NCBI GenBank assembly: GCA_003415625.1 | Contig: PYIU01000007.1 | Coordinates: 2,232,001 to 2,296,000, forward strand | Reading direction: 5' to 3' | Length of the DNA: 64,000 nt | Origin: Aquanectria penicillioides | Taxonomy: Eukaryota; Ascomycota; Sordariomycetes; Hypocreales; Nectriaceae | Part shown: positions 26,761 to 39,249 of the stretch, in pieces | Numbering within the stretch: the stretch's first letter is position 1 | How the letters are laid out: the number at the start of each line of letters is the position of its first letter | The notes under the pieces: generated by a model | What the model was told of the DNA's origin: nothing | Databases searched by the model: none | The model's input: the letters and a program-made list of their open reading frames with translations, nothing else | Position numbers and translations under genes: made by a program

Positions 26761-27019
26761 TGCCCTATATATAGAATTAAGTAAGTAGAGTGCTAAAAAC
26801 GTAAAGGAAGCTAAAAATAACTTTAATAATAATAATAATACTGTTTTTATATACTATAAAGGCTTAAAGGTAAGAAAGTTCTTTAGTAATGCTTTTATAA
26901 AATTATTAGTAAAAAAGGTAGCTATAGCAATAATTTCTAGCCTATTAAAATAGCAATTATATAGTCCCCTTAATATTAATAATAATACTATACTAAAGGC
27001 TAAAGGAAATAGTAACTTT

Positions 27020-27400
27020 ATTACTATCTTAATATTTATAGAATTAAGCCTTACTAACTAAAAAAACTATTAGCTTTAGGACTTAAAAGCTAATATATAT
27101 ACTATTAATAACTTTAAATAGTTTAAAAAAGATAAATAGTATAAACTTAATAAAATAATGTTAATTTTTATAGGTAAAGGCACTATATACTCTATAGCTA
27201 TAAGAATAGCAGTAATTATACTATTTATAAAGAGAAAGAGAATAAGGACTATAATACTTAAAGATATAGTTCTTATTAAAGATTTCTTACTAAATATAAT
27301 CTTTAATAAAAAAGTCTATCTTTTTAGCAGTTATATAATTAAAAATAAGATCTTTAATAGTAATAGTAAGATCTTTATAACCCTTAATATCCTTAATTAA
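27020..27400 (+). pseudogene. Copia aspartic protease remnant with an 80-codon open segment
   Basis: The protease active-site triad appears at 27080-27088 as D-L-K followed by Ala-Asn-Ile, where the family has D-S-G-A-N-I. Further on, 27158-27400 remains open for 80 codons (MLIFIGKGTIYSIAI... ending FITLNILN). It matches the rest of the Copia protease, with GKGT and the LKDxVxxxDFLLNII block that precedes the GAG-pre-integrase domain. This is a surviving piece of the polyprotein, not a separate gene; its ATG is internal. Confidence 0.85.
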
Positions 27401-27499
27401 GGGTTTTTACTTAAAGCAATAAAAAGTATAATAAGCTATTACTTTACTTTTAAAATAATGCTAATATAAATAGAATAGTCTAAAATAAAAATATAGCAC

Positions 27500-28400
27500 T
27501 AAAGACTTATTTATATAGATTAAAAAGCCCTTAATTATACCTTTAAGGTTATAAAAGGTAAGCTTAATAATTATAAGCTACTTAATATACCCTATAAAGA
27601 CTGTAAGCTTGCTAAAAGCATAAGGTTCTTGCTAAAAATACTATAAGAGAGAGTAAACTGCATACTTAATCTCCTTTATATAGACCTTATAGAGTTAAGT
27701 CTATATATATATAATAGAAAGAGGTATTTTAAGCTTATAACTAATAATAAGAGCTATTACTTTTATAGCAATTTACTTAAAAAGAAAAGTAATGCTATTA
27801 CTTTAATAGAAGAAGATCTTTTAGTATTTAAAACTATTATAGCCTATAGTCTGCCCTAAAAGATATAGTTTAATAATAGCTATAAATTTATTAATAGAAA
27901 GGTTAATAAACTCCTCTTAAAGATAGAGATCCCTACAATTATTATACTACTATATAGCTATAAATAAAATGGCTTTATTAAATAGGCAAACTATACAATC
28001 TAAAAGAAGGCAAAAAGCATAATAATAGCAATAAATATCCCTTTTAGGCTATAAAAAGAGATTATTCTTATAATTATATATATTGCTAATATTATAGTAA
28101 TAAAATTATTAAACTAAAAGACCTTTTATAAGGTTTACTTTATAAATCTAATCCTAAAAAAGGAATATATATTAAGCATTAAGTATTTATAGATTTTAAG
28201 GTTAAAGGCATTTATTTATATTAAATAGAAAAAGTATAATAGATTTAAGAAAATATTGCCTTATAATTAAAAAGGAATTCTTATAGGATTTTAAGGAACT
28301 AAAGCATATAGGATTTAAAACCCTAAAATAAAGAAAGTTATTATAATAATATATATAATATTCTATAAGCCTATTCTACTGCTTATAGCAAAAAGTAAAA
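27500..28400 (+). pseudogene. Copia integrase remnant
   Basis: The GAG-pre-integrase/zinc region reads DCKLAKSIRF at about 27599-27628. The catalytic core starts with YIDLI (first Asp at 27683-27685). The second catalytic position lies in FNNSYKFIN near 27870-27900 (family FDNGxEF; Asp GAT to AAT). The third is in YKxNGFIK near 27958-27985 (family PEQNGVIE; Glu GAA to AAA). After it the frame reads ...NIPFRL*KEII and LIGF*GTKAY*I-type sequence as in Copia. Two of three catalytic residues are lost by RIP-type changes. Confidence 0.85.
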
Positions 28401-28479
28401 AGATTATTTAATTATAGCTAAAAAGAGCATTTAATAACTCTAAAAGATACTTTATAATGCTAGTAATAGCTATAAAGAA

Positions 28480-30340
28480 GTAGATTTTAGCTGCCTATAC
28501 TAATGCCAATCTAGCTATAGTCTATAATGCCCTTAACTGGCTAAATACTAACCTTTAGAGAAAGGCATTCTTTAAGGAGATTTATGCCTTTATTAATAAA
28601 GGCATACTTAAATTCATCCTAAAGAGGGAGTTACTAAAAAGCAAAAGACTACTTATAATAAAATAGATAAATTAATATAAAAGAAATAAAAATAGTATAA
28701 TAGTTATATATAAAGCTTAACTTATAGTATATAGCTTTATGCAAAAGAAAGGCATTAATTATTAAAAGACTTTTTTCTTAATTGTAAAAGCTAACTCCTA
28801 AAGGATACTACTTACTTATACTATATAGACTAAAAAGAAGCTATTATAAAACAATATAATTATAGTATACCTAAATAAAAAGCTAAAAGAAAATATCTAT
28901 ATTATAATCTTCTCTTTACTTAATAAGTTCTTTAAGGATCTAAAGTATAAACACTTAGCTAAAAAAGTAGGCTATAAATAAAGCATTAAGTATATTATAT
29001 AATTGCTTATAGCCCTATATAGCCTTAAGTAAAGTGCCTAATAGTAGCAAAAGAAACTAAAAAAAATACTTAATAAATTAGGCCTTAAGAGGCTATAGAG
29101 CAATACTATAGTCTATATAGATTAGGTAAGGGAGATTATTATAGCTATATATATAGATAATATACTTATAGTTATTAATAATAATAAGAATATAAATACC
29201 TTTATTAATAAACTTATATAAAAAGTAAAGATAAAGTTATTTAGATTTTTTAAGCTCTTTTTAGGTATAGCTATTATAGCAAAAGAAAATAGATTGCTTA
29301 TACTATTATAAAGAGACTATATAATAAGTATCTTTAAGCAATTTAAATATTTTAACTATAAAGCTATAAATATACTAATAGAAATAGAAACCTATTATTT
29401 AATTAAAGCAATTAATATCCCTAATATAAAGGCTACTAGCAAAAAATATATATTAATAGTAAAAAAAGTTAACTATCTCTTATAGTAAAGCCAGCCTAAC
29501 TTAGCCTTTATATATAGTCTTTAGGTATACTTTTTAAATAGCTTAAGCAAGTAATAACTTAAGGCTGCAAAAAGAATACTGCAATATATTAAAGGGAGCC
29601 TTAATTACTCTATCTATTATTACTGCTTTAAAAAAGAGTTATATAGCAATCCATTCAATCTTTATAGCTACTATAACTCTAATTATACTAGCTGCCTAAA
29701 AATAGCACAATTAACTAAAGGATATATATTCCTTATAAATAAAGGCCTAATTATATAGTTTAGTAAGCATTAAAAAACTATAGTAAAGTCCTTAATAAAA
29801 GCTAAATACTATATATTAGTAAAGGCAGTATTATAAATTATATAAATAAAGAGCTTTATAGAGAAACTTAATAGCCTATTAATTGCCTTAATAGTAATCT
29901 TTATAGATAACTAAAGCGCTATAAAGCTAGTATATAACCTTAAATTTTATACCTATATAAAGTATATTTAAATACAATATTACTTTATAAAAGAGGCTAT
30001 TAAAAATAGTATAATTAAACTATAATATATTCTTTTTGCTAAAAATATTACTAATATACTTATAAAGCTATTAATAGATCTATTATATTGCTCTTTTATT
30101 AATACTTTAGGATTAAGGCTAAAATTAAGGGAAATGCTATACTAAAAACATTAAGATAAGTATAAATAGTGCCTATAAGAGCTTATAGTAATGCCTTTAG
30201 CTATAGTAAAAAAGTCCTACTTAAGTAAATAATTGCTTTAGCAATAAAAAAAGAATAACTCTATAATTATATAAGGAATATATATATAAAGAAGGTTAGA
30301 ATAGCCTTATAATAGCATCTAAGAACAAGCCCTTAATTAG
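28480..30340 (+). pseudogene. Copia reverse transcriptase and RNase H remnant
   Basis: The RT N-terminal region shows KGINY*KTFF (family KGIDYxETFAP) near 28750-28775. The catalytic box YIDN at 29150-29161 stands for YVDD, with the last Asp changed to Asn. RNase H remnants are AKYYILVKAV (29801-29831; family AEYxALxEA), DN*SAIKL (about 29910-29933; family DNQSAI) and YIKYI*IQYYFIKEAI (29950-30002; family KHIDIxYHFIRE). The order and spacing are those of Copia Pol. Many TAA/TAG codons make it dead. Confidence 0.88.
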
Positions 30341-30344
30341 GCTT

Positions 30345-30352
30345 AAAGGGAG
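30345..30352 (+). other. Polypurine tract of the Copia element
   Basis: AAAGGGAG ends exactly where the 3' LTR begins. This is the expected position of the plus-strand primer for reverse transcription. Confidence 0.75.
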
Positions 30353-30611
30353 TATTAATAGATATAGCGGCTAGGCAAAGGTAGTCGCTACTATAGATAT
30401 AGCGGCCGGCCACAAGCCGACCTTAAGGGCCTTATAGGCCTAGGTCTTAAGGCTATATATCCTTATAAAGGAATCCCTGCACTGTAAATAGGTGATTGCA
30501 TTTTGCGACTACTATCTAGCTGCTTCTTATGAATCCTAATTAATCTAGACTGATCTATTGCGCATATTGCCCGCTGTGACCGTCCCTGTGCGTGCCTGTA
30601 TATTGTTTACA
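30353..30611 (+). repeat. Copia 3' LTR (259 bp)
   Basis: Begins TATTAATAGATATAGCGG and ends TTGTTTACA, with the same length as the 5' LTR. Its first 60 bp are more mutated than in the 5' LTR, while its last 80 bp (TGCGCATATTGCCCGC and on) are less mutated. RIP therefore hit the two LTRs unevenly. Confidence 0.93.
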
Positions 30612-30841
30612 ATTTTATTTATTAATACTTTATAGACCTATAAGGTAAATAGTGCTTTTATACTATATAAATAAAGGAAAAAAACTATATTAATAGAATA
30701 AAAACCCTTTATTTAATATAATATTAAACCTAATATAGATCCCCTATAGAAAAGCATTAAATTAAAAGTTAGTTTAGTGCTATTATTAAAATATTCTATT
30801 TATTTAGTTATAGAATTAATAAGTAAAGTAAAAGTAAGGCC

Positions 30842-30881
30842 TATAATAGGTTTAAATTATTTATACTATAGGCCTATTATA
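30842..30881 (-). other. LINE 3' stem-loop, copy C
   Basis: Arms 30842-30854 and 30869-30881 form 13 bp with two transition mismatches around a 14-nt loop. Confidence 0.78.
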
Positions 30882-31146
30882 GAATGTAAAGCACTAATCT
30901 AATACTAGCTAATAGCTAGCTAGCTACTAGCTATTTAAGTATTGCTATTATTATTTCTTAATCCTTATAGATATGCCTATTTCCTTTTCTCTTTTTTCTT
31001 TATATACTTTTATAAAGGCTTTCTATTACCTTTATATATATACTTTATTAATATATTGCTTATATAAAATACTTAATTTATATAAGCACTAATTGCTATT
31101 TTTATTACTATTTTTATACTAACTATATATAGCTAAAAATAATAAT

Positions 31147-31315
<169 letters not shown>

Positions 31316-32999
31316 GCAATATATATTTAATATAGCTATAAATAGCATTTTTATTAATATTAGTAAATACTAAAATACTAAGCTAGCTGCATTAAAATAA
31401 AAAGTGCTATATTAACCTTAAGGGCAGTATAGAATCTACTTTATTCTATATATATTATGCAAATAGTAAAAGATAAAAAGAATAGTTTATATTAAAATTA
31501 GGCTAATATATAGTTTTTATCCCTTATAGCTATAAGAAATTAACTATTAATAGAGATTAAGGCTAATAGCTATATAGCTTATATTTATATATATAAGCTA
31601 TATAAGCTACTATTATATTTAATAAAGGCTAATATCTATATATTAATAGTAGCTTTATAGAAAGGAATAGCTATAGTAAGTATAGCTTAATTTAATTTTA
31701 CTATAAGTATAATATTAATATAGATTATAAAAGAAGAAGCTTTAGCAATTAAAGGCTAAGGCTACTTAAGCTAAAAGAAGGGTAATTTAAGTATACTTTT
31801 AAGCTATATTTATAGTTTTAATTATAGGTTTTAATGCTAATTAACTTTATAAGCTAATTAATAAAGTTAATTATATAGCTATAGCTTTTAAAAGCTTAAT
31901 AGCTATATTATTTTCTTTAGTTAAAAGAACTAAAACTATTTAAAAATAAATAATGCCTAAAAGTAATAATAGTAATAAATAGTATTAGTTTTAATATAGA
32001 TTTATATTAATTAATATTAATAGTAAAGACTAAAGTTTAATATAATTCTTTAAGTAATAGCATAAGCTTAAATAAAGCTAAAAGGAAATTAAAGTAAAAA
32101 GGGCTTAAAAATAAAAGAAAGAATAGTAAAATAAATAAATAAATAAATAAATAATAAAAAAATAAAATAAATCTTATATTTTCTAAAAAAAATATAAACT
32201 TAAAGTAAATAATATTATTAAAATAGATAAATATAAATTAAATGCAATAATAAATAAAAATAAGATTTAAATAAAGCTAAAATAAAGATTTAACTATTAA
32301 AGGAATAGGCTTTAGTATATTATTTATATAATAAATTAGTTTTTTTTCTTTTTTAAAAGGGTTTTTTTTAAATATATTAACTTCCCTTTTAATAAAAGGG
32401 TTAAAGCACTTAAGTAAAAGAGTTATTAAAAGGTAAAGGCAATATAAAAGTAAATATATTTTAAATTAAATATAGCTTAATAGCTAGCTTATAGTATAAT
32501 ATAATATATAAATAGATTAACTATTTAATAAAGTAATATATAGTTTAGGCTTTAAATAAATACTATTTAAGCTTAAAGAAATTATAAAGTAAATTAAATA
32601 AAGTTTCTTTTTAGCTTAAGTAAAGTAAATAATATAATATAATATAATTAATTATTTTAATAGTATTTTTATATTAGTATTAAAATATACTTACTTTAAG
32701 GATCTTTTTTTAAAAAGAAAACCCTAAAGTTTAATATATTTTATTTATATTTAAATAAATAAAAAGATTTTATATTTCTTAAGTTCTTTATATAAATAAA
32801 TAGTTTTCTTTTTTATATAAAATAAAAAGATTTTAATTGCCTTTATTTTATTATTAATATACTATTTATAAGACTTATATTTAGCTTATTTTTATTAATA
32901 CTTTTAATTAATTAATATTTAATTTTTAATTAATTTTTAGTTTTTTTTAAATTTTTTATTAAAAAGCTAATTAATAAGCTACTTTTTTATATTTTTATA

Positions 33000-35900
33000 T
33001 TAATTTATATTAAAGGCTATTATAATAATAATAGTAAATTTAATATATTATTAATATAATTATAAAAAAATAAATCTTTTAATATCTTAAGTTTAAAGCT
33101 AATCTTAAAATTAAATAAATTATTTATTAAAGTATATATTTAATAAAAGGATTTTAAGCTTACTTTTTAATAGTTTAATTAAAATAGCTTTATAGCCTTT
33201 TTTAATAATATATAGGGCTTAAATCTATTTAATTAATAAAGCTTTAGTAATTTCTTTTAAATTATTACCCTTTTTTATTAAGGAATAATATATATTAATA
33301 CTATAGGTAATTATAGATTTAATTATATATATATATATTATATAGGCAGCCTTAAGGTTTACTCTTTATATACTTACTATAAAGGTAATAAAGGCCTGCC
33401 TTTAGTACTTAAGTTTTTCTTTAAGCTTAAAGATATATAGGCCTTAAAGTAATTTTCTATATAGCTATAATCTAAAGAAATAATATAATTTATATAATTA
33501 AATTATATTATAAATAAAAATTAATTAAACTTAATGCCTTTAATATTAATAAAAGAAATAAAAAAGCTAGGCCTTAATAGATTTAAAGGTTATACTATTA
33601 ATAAAGGCTTAAAATATATATATTATTTATATAGCTTTAAGTTAAGCTTAAGTCTTTATTATATTTCTTTTAAATATAAATATATTTATATTATTAATAA
33701 ATTTAATTACTATAATTTTAAGGACTTTATTAAATGCTATATAAAGCCTTAATATAAATAAAATAAAGAAAATAAAAAAGCAATAATCTTTATAGAACTT
33801 TAGCTTTAATACTATAGGGTTTAAAGAATTTACTATTAAACTAAAGGTATATTAAATGCTTAAATAAATAATTAAAAAGCTAAATTAATAACTATTATAA
33901 ATAGCTTTAATTATAAAAAGTAATAATAAGCCTTTATAATTAATTAAATTAAAGGCTATAGTAAAGTTTAATTAAAAGAGTAATATTATTTTACTATAGG
34001 CCTATACTATATATATTGCTTTTATTATAACTATAAGGGTAAGCTTAATAGACCTTTAAGGCCTATTTTTTATTTAATTATTAAAAAGTATATTTAGGTT
34101 TTTAGCTATTATTACTATTTATTAGGCTATTATTAACTTTATTATTTTATTAATAATATTAAAAAAGAAAATAAATTTCTATTTAAATATTATATATTTT
34201 TAGGCTATTATTTTATTTAATTTAAAAATAATAATAGTAATTATATAGTAAAAGCAATATAAAAAGTGCTTAAATATAATACTTATATTAATAATAGTAA
34301 TAAAGGCTTTTAAAAAGGGCTTATTATATACTTTAAGGAAGCTAATAGAGAATTTATTATTACTAAAAGCTTTTTATAATTAGATTTTAAAAAGTAAGTA
34401 TATTAATTTATAAAGTTTAATATAATTTTACATTAAGTTTTTAGCATTTTATAGCATTTAGTCTATACTTATAGATTATATTATAAGGTCTATTATAATA
34501 GATTTAATATTTTAGTTATTTATTTAAGGTTTAAAAAAAAGCATTTTATTAATATTATTACCTTTTTAATATAGCTTATAGCTAAAGAATCTTACTTAAG
34601 GCAATTAAAGGAAGAAAGCTATAGTAAGGCTAAAGTAATATTGCTTTAAAGTTATATTTATTTCTTTAAGTTCTAAAGTTTCTTTTAGCTATTTATACCT
34701 TTTTCTATTTTAGCTTTAAATAAAGTATTGCATTAAGCTATTTGTTTAGCTTTAGCTATATAAGCCTTTTGCTTATTATTTACTTTTTATAGTTTTAGCT
34801 AATTAACTATTATACTATTATATTATATATATTTTTATATTTATTTAAATTAATAAATAGCCTTTATAATAGATTAATTCTATTAATTATTATAGTTAGG
34901 CCTAAATTGCTTTTATATTAAAGTAATATATTAAGTAATTTAATATAGTCCTTAAATTAGCTATTTAAATGCCTATTTTAATTATTATATAAAGGTTATT
35001 TTACTAAAAGTCTAATAAAAAGTAATTTATACTTTAAGTTTAGCCTTTTTAAAGTTTATTATATATTAATTAAATGCTATAAACTAAAGGTTTAATAAAA
35101 GAAAAGGCAATATATCTATAAAGAGCTTAATATATTTTTACTATAAAATATAATTAAAGCTATTTAAATTATAATTAAGGCTTAAATAAATAATATAGCT
35201 ATTCTTTAAGGCCTAAATTAAATTAAAAGTACTATTTTTAGTATTATTTACTTTTTAAATTATTATTTTATAAAGGGTTATTAAAGCTATATTTAGCTAT
35301 TATATCTCTATTAAAAAGATTAAGCTATATAAAGTAGTTTTATTATAATAGTTTTAAATTAAATAGTATAGATTAAAGTCTTTAATTATAATTATTTAAG
35401 GGGCTAAAATAAAGCTAGCTAAAGTATATATTGCTCTTAAGTTTCTTTTACCTTTTAAAGGGTTATATACTATAATTATTTTTATATAATAATACTTAAA
35501 ATTAATATTAGCTTAATCTTTTTTAGCCTAATAGATTTAGATTTTTAATTTATATTATTTATATATATAAAAAGCTATATAGCTTAAGTAATAGATTATA
35601 GTATAGTTTAATCTTTTAAGGTTTATTAAAGCATTAATCCTTTAGTTTTTAATTAATTTTAAAAGTATAATTGCATTATATTTATTATAGATATATAATA
35701 CTTAATAGATTAATTTAAGGTAATAATATATATTTTAAAATAGAATTTATATTAATTAAATATAAATAAAGAAGTTAATTTAATAAATAATAGCAATAAA
35801 GTATAGATATTAAAAAAAAAAGCATTAAATAAAGTATAGTATTATTTATTTATAGAGCCTAAAGGTTAGCTAATTCTTTTAATAGAGAAAAAAGCTATAA

Positions 35901-36100
35901 AAAGGGAGTTCTTAAAGAAGCTATTTTATTATATATAAAGGATATTTTATTATATTAAAGTGCATTTTTTATATTTTATTAATTATTTATAGTATTATTC
36001 TTTTATATAAATTTAATGCTTTTTTACTATAAAATAAATATAGCTTTAAATTAAATAGTCTTTATAATATAAAGTGCAATAATAAAGGACTTTTTCCTTT
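33000..36100 (-). pseudogene. LINE ORF2 remnant, copy C
   Basis: Minus-strand endonuclease/RT remnant, near-identical in layout to copy B. The 72-codon plus-strand frame at 33534-33752 is opposite the FADD motif and is a shadow. Sense-strand stops are of RIP type. Limits are approximate. Confidence 0.7.
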
Positions 36101-37313
36101 TTAATAAAGCAATTATTATACATTAAGCTACTATATTAACTATAGATTAAAGTAAATTAATAGTTTTTTATAATATAGCTATATTTATAGTATTAAAAGC
36201 ATTAAATAAATTTTAATCCTTTATTAAAGAGTTTATAATTATAAAGTTTAATATTAAAGAATAGCCTATTATTATATAGGCTATTAGCTTTTTTAATTAA
36301 TAAAATATATAGAATTAAGTTTATTTTTATTGTAATATTATTTTAGGCTTAAATAGGCTTTACTTTATTAACTCTTAAAGTATTAATATTATTAATAGTT
36401 TTAATAAATTTATTTATATTATTAAAAATAGATTTAATTTAAATTCTTTTTATTAAAATAGTAAAGATTAAAGAAGCTAAAAAAGTATTATTTTTAAATA
36501 TAATAGCTATTTATTCTTTTTTATAAAAGGCTTTAGCCTATTTTAAGGTAAAAAAAGTAAAAATTATATTTCTATTAAAAAGGCAATATATTATAACTAT
36601 ATAGAAATTACTATAGACTTAATTTACTATTTATATAGTTTTTATTAAAGTATAGTTTTTAATATTTTTAAAGGTATTTTTAATATAAATAATAACTTTA
36701 TACTTAATATAGCTATATATTATATATTTATTAGTTTTAATATTTATAGATATAAAGCTATATAAAAGGATTAATATATAAAACTATTATATTAGCTAAA
36801 AAGAAAAAAAGCTTAAGTTAGCTAAAGTAGCTATTATTACTATAATAATAGCAATTATTATAGTAATAGTAATTTTATTAATAAGTCTCTCTTTAAGGGT
36901 TATATTAATCTTAAAGAAAGAGTAAAAGTGCATTTTATATATATTAATATAGATTTAAAATACCTTTTAAACTACTTTAAAGAGATAAAATAAAATAATC
37001 TTAATAATAGCTTTATAGGCTTTTTTATCTTTATTAATTATAAGGCTTTTATTAGCTTTTATTACTTTATTTATTTTAAGTATATTATTATATTAGCTAG
37101 CAATAAAAAGGGAGTTATATTAGCTATTTTTAATACTATATCTTTTTAAATTAATAACTATTAAAAGGGCTATAGTATTAGCATTATACTTTTAATGCAC
37201 TATTATATTTAGGGGTAGCCTAATATAAGGAATTAATTAATTATAGTTTTAGATATTTTAAAGGTAGTTTAGGATAGCTATAAGCAGTTATAAGTCTAAG
37301 GGTAGAGTTTTTT

Positions 37314-37327
37314 AAATAATTTAAATT
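37314..37327. repeat. Target-site duplication of LINE copy C, right
   Basis: AAATAATTTAAATT, identical to 25070-25083. It directly follows the 5' end of copy C. Confidence 0.8.
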
Positions 37328-37736
37328 ACTTTATATAAATTAAATAATTAATTTTTATAATAATTAAAAAAGTAAAATAAAAATACCATAGTAAACTATT
37401 ATATATATTTATTTATTAAAACCTTTAGCTTAATACTAAAAGTAGCTTAATATTTACTATTTATTAAAATACAAATTATCTATTTTAAAAGGCAAAAGGT
37501 TTACTATTTATATTATATAGTATTATATATATATAAATCCCTTAAAAGGCCTATTATATAATTTAATTTTAAATACCTTCTTAAGAGTTAAGACTCTATA
37601 ATAATTAATTAAATAAATAAAGAAAAAGTTAAATTATATAAAGTTATATAAAAATTATATAATATTTATGCTTTTTATTATATAATATTTATATAACTTA
37701 TATGCAATTTTTTATTCTTAGCCTATAACTATTTAA

Positions 37737-37757
37737 CCGACCGACCGACTGACTAAC
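37737..37757. repeat. (CCGA)n tetranucleotide run decaying to CTGA/CTAA
   Basis: Five units read CCGA, CCGA, CCGA, CTGA, CTAA. The graded C to T and G to A changes toward one side look like partial RIP or deamination. Confidence 0.75.
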
Positions 37758-37797
37758 TGCAGCCTTACAATAATGCATATATATATATGCGCATAAA

Positions 37798-37829
37798 GGG
37801 GGAGGGGGAGGGGGGGGGGGTGAGTAGGG
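37798..37829 (+). other. G-run with G-quadruplex potential
   Basis: A G5-A-G5-A-G10-type run followed by TGAGTAGGG gives more than four G3 tracts within 32 bases. It is among the very few G-rich stretches in the window. Confidence 0.75.
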
Positions 37830-38300
37830 TAGTTGGAGCCGCCGCTAAATAGCTCTCTTTTAGAACAAGTTCTTTAAAGAGCATTGCCCTTTAATAAGCT
37901 TATAACTTTTATACCTTTTTTATTTTACTATATAAATAGTTTTAATATACTAAAAGTTAAATTAATTTTTAATTTAATTACTATTTTATTAAATAGTATT
38001 AATAAATAAATAAAAATGCCTTTAGATCCCTTTATAATATTTAAGTTAATAGACTATTTAAATAAAATTAATTAAATTAATTTATTTAAAGATATATTCT
38101 TTATAGCTAATAAAATTTAATTAATATTTAAAGGATAGTTATTATATAATAGCATTTAATCTTCTTTTAATAAAGATTAATATAAAAATAAAGAAATTAA
38201 TAAAAATTAAACTATTAATTTAATAAAGTTTATTAATTTAAAAGAGCTAAATTTATTTAATTAAACTATATTATTAACTTTAATTATATTAGTTCTATCT

Positions 38301-38703
38301 TTTTGCCCTTAAACTTATAATTGCTTGCAGCTATTTTAAACTACCCTTAAAATATCTAAAACTATAATTAATTAATTCCTTATATTAAATTACCCTTAAA
38401 TATAATAGTATATTAAGAGCGCAATACTAATACTATAGGCCTTTTAATAGTAATTAATTTAAGAAAATATAATATAGAAAATAGCTAATATAATCCCCTT
38501 TTTATTATTAGCTAGTTTAATAATATACCTAAAATAAATAAAGCAATAAAAGCTAATAAAAGCCCTATAATTAATAAAGATAAAGAAGCTTATAAAGCTA
38601 TTATTAAAATTATTTTATTTTATTTTTTAAAGCTATTTAAAAGGTATTTTAAATCTATATTAATATATATAAAATATACTTTTACTCTTTCTTTAAGGCT
38701 AAT
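38301..38703 (+). mobile_element. LINE 5'-end fragment G, plus strand
   Basis: Matches the first 400 bp of copy A (3111-3510), from the CCCTTAAACTTATAATTGC 5' end through the ATATAAAATATACTTTTACTC stretch. It stops abruptly at CTAAT where the Gypsy terminus TGTAAGGG starts. I did not find the rest of this LINE copy on the far side of the Gypsy element. Confidence 0.85.
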
Positions 38704-39165
38704 TGTAAGGGTTGGCTAATTAAGGTAATATAAAATAGGTCTTTAGGTAACTTATATATTATATATAAGCTTTAACTTATTAAGCATTAGTCTATTGCTT
38801 AATAATATATCTTTTATTTAAGGTATAGCAGTATATCTATATAGCTATACTTAAGAGCCCTACTACCTATTAAGGTAAGTCCTCTATCTTTTTATAATTA
38901 TCTCCCTTTCTCTTAAGCCTAATCCCTTAGGCTTAAGATTATTACTGCTTATATATATATTATAATTGCCTTATAATTTATTTATATATATACCTAAATA
39001 ATTTGCAATTATTTATTAATTCTATAGTAATTATTTTAGGTTATATTTATATAATATTATTATTATTATTATTTTATATTATAATAGTTTATTTTAGTTA
39101 ATAGTAATTTACTATAGTATAAATTGCTTTATAATACTTAATTAATAGCTTATTATATATAAACT
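38704..39165 (-). repeat. Probable 3' LTR of the Gypsy element
   Basis: The outer end is clear (TGTAAGGGTTGGC at 38704). The inner limit is a guess: a polypyrimidine tract CTTTTCTTTTTTC at 39172-39187 would be the polypurine tract on the element strand and so should border the LTR. Without a second LTR for comparison the length stays uncertain. Confidence 0.45.
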
Positions 39166-39249
39166 TTAATCTTTTCTTTTTTCTTTTTATATTTTATATA
39201 ATAGTTTAATTTATTTATTGTACTTTTATTAAACCTTTTATAATGTCTT

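Larger units (their letters stand above)
25106..30611 (+). mobile_element. Ty1/Copia LTR retrotransposon, full length, in the LINE tail
   Basis: Complete element of 5506 bp with two 259-bp LTRs and a 5-bp target-site duplication ATTTT (25101-25105 and 30612-30616). The order is Gag with a CCHC knuckle, protease, integrase, RT, RNase H. Integrase before RT is diagnostic of Copia. RIP is clear but milder than in the LINE copies, and long stretches of polyprotein can still be read past TAA and TAG codons. It landed in the TTTA tail of LINE copy C, so it is younger than that LINE. It encodes nothing functional. Confidence 0.95.
37328..38300. other. Intervening AT-rich stretch with a GC island
   Basis: No gene is seen. 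37650-37715 contains two near-identical ATATAATATTTATATAA palindromic words. 37731-37855 is a GC island with a tetranucleotide run and a long G-run, listed separately. The remainder (37860-38300) is AT-rich without recognisable features. Confidence 0.55.
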
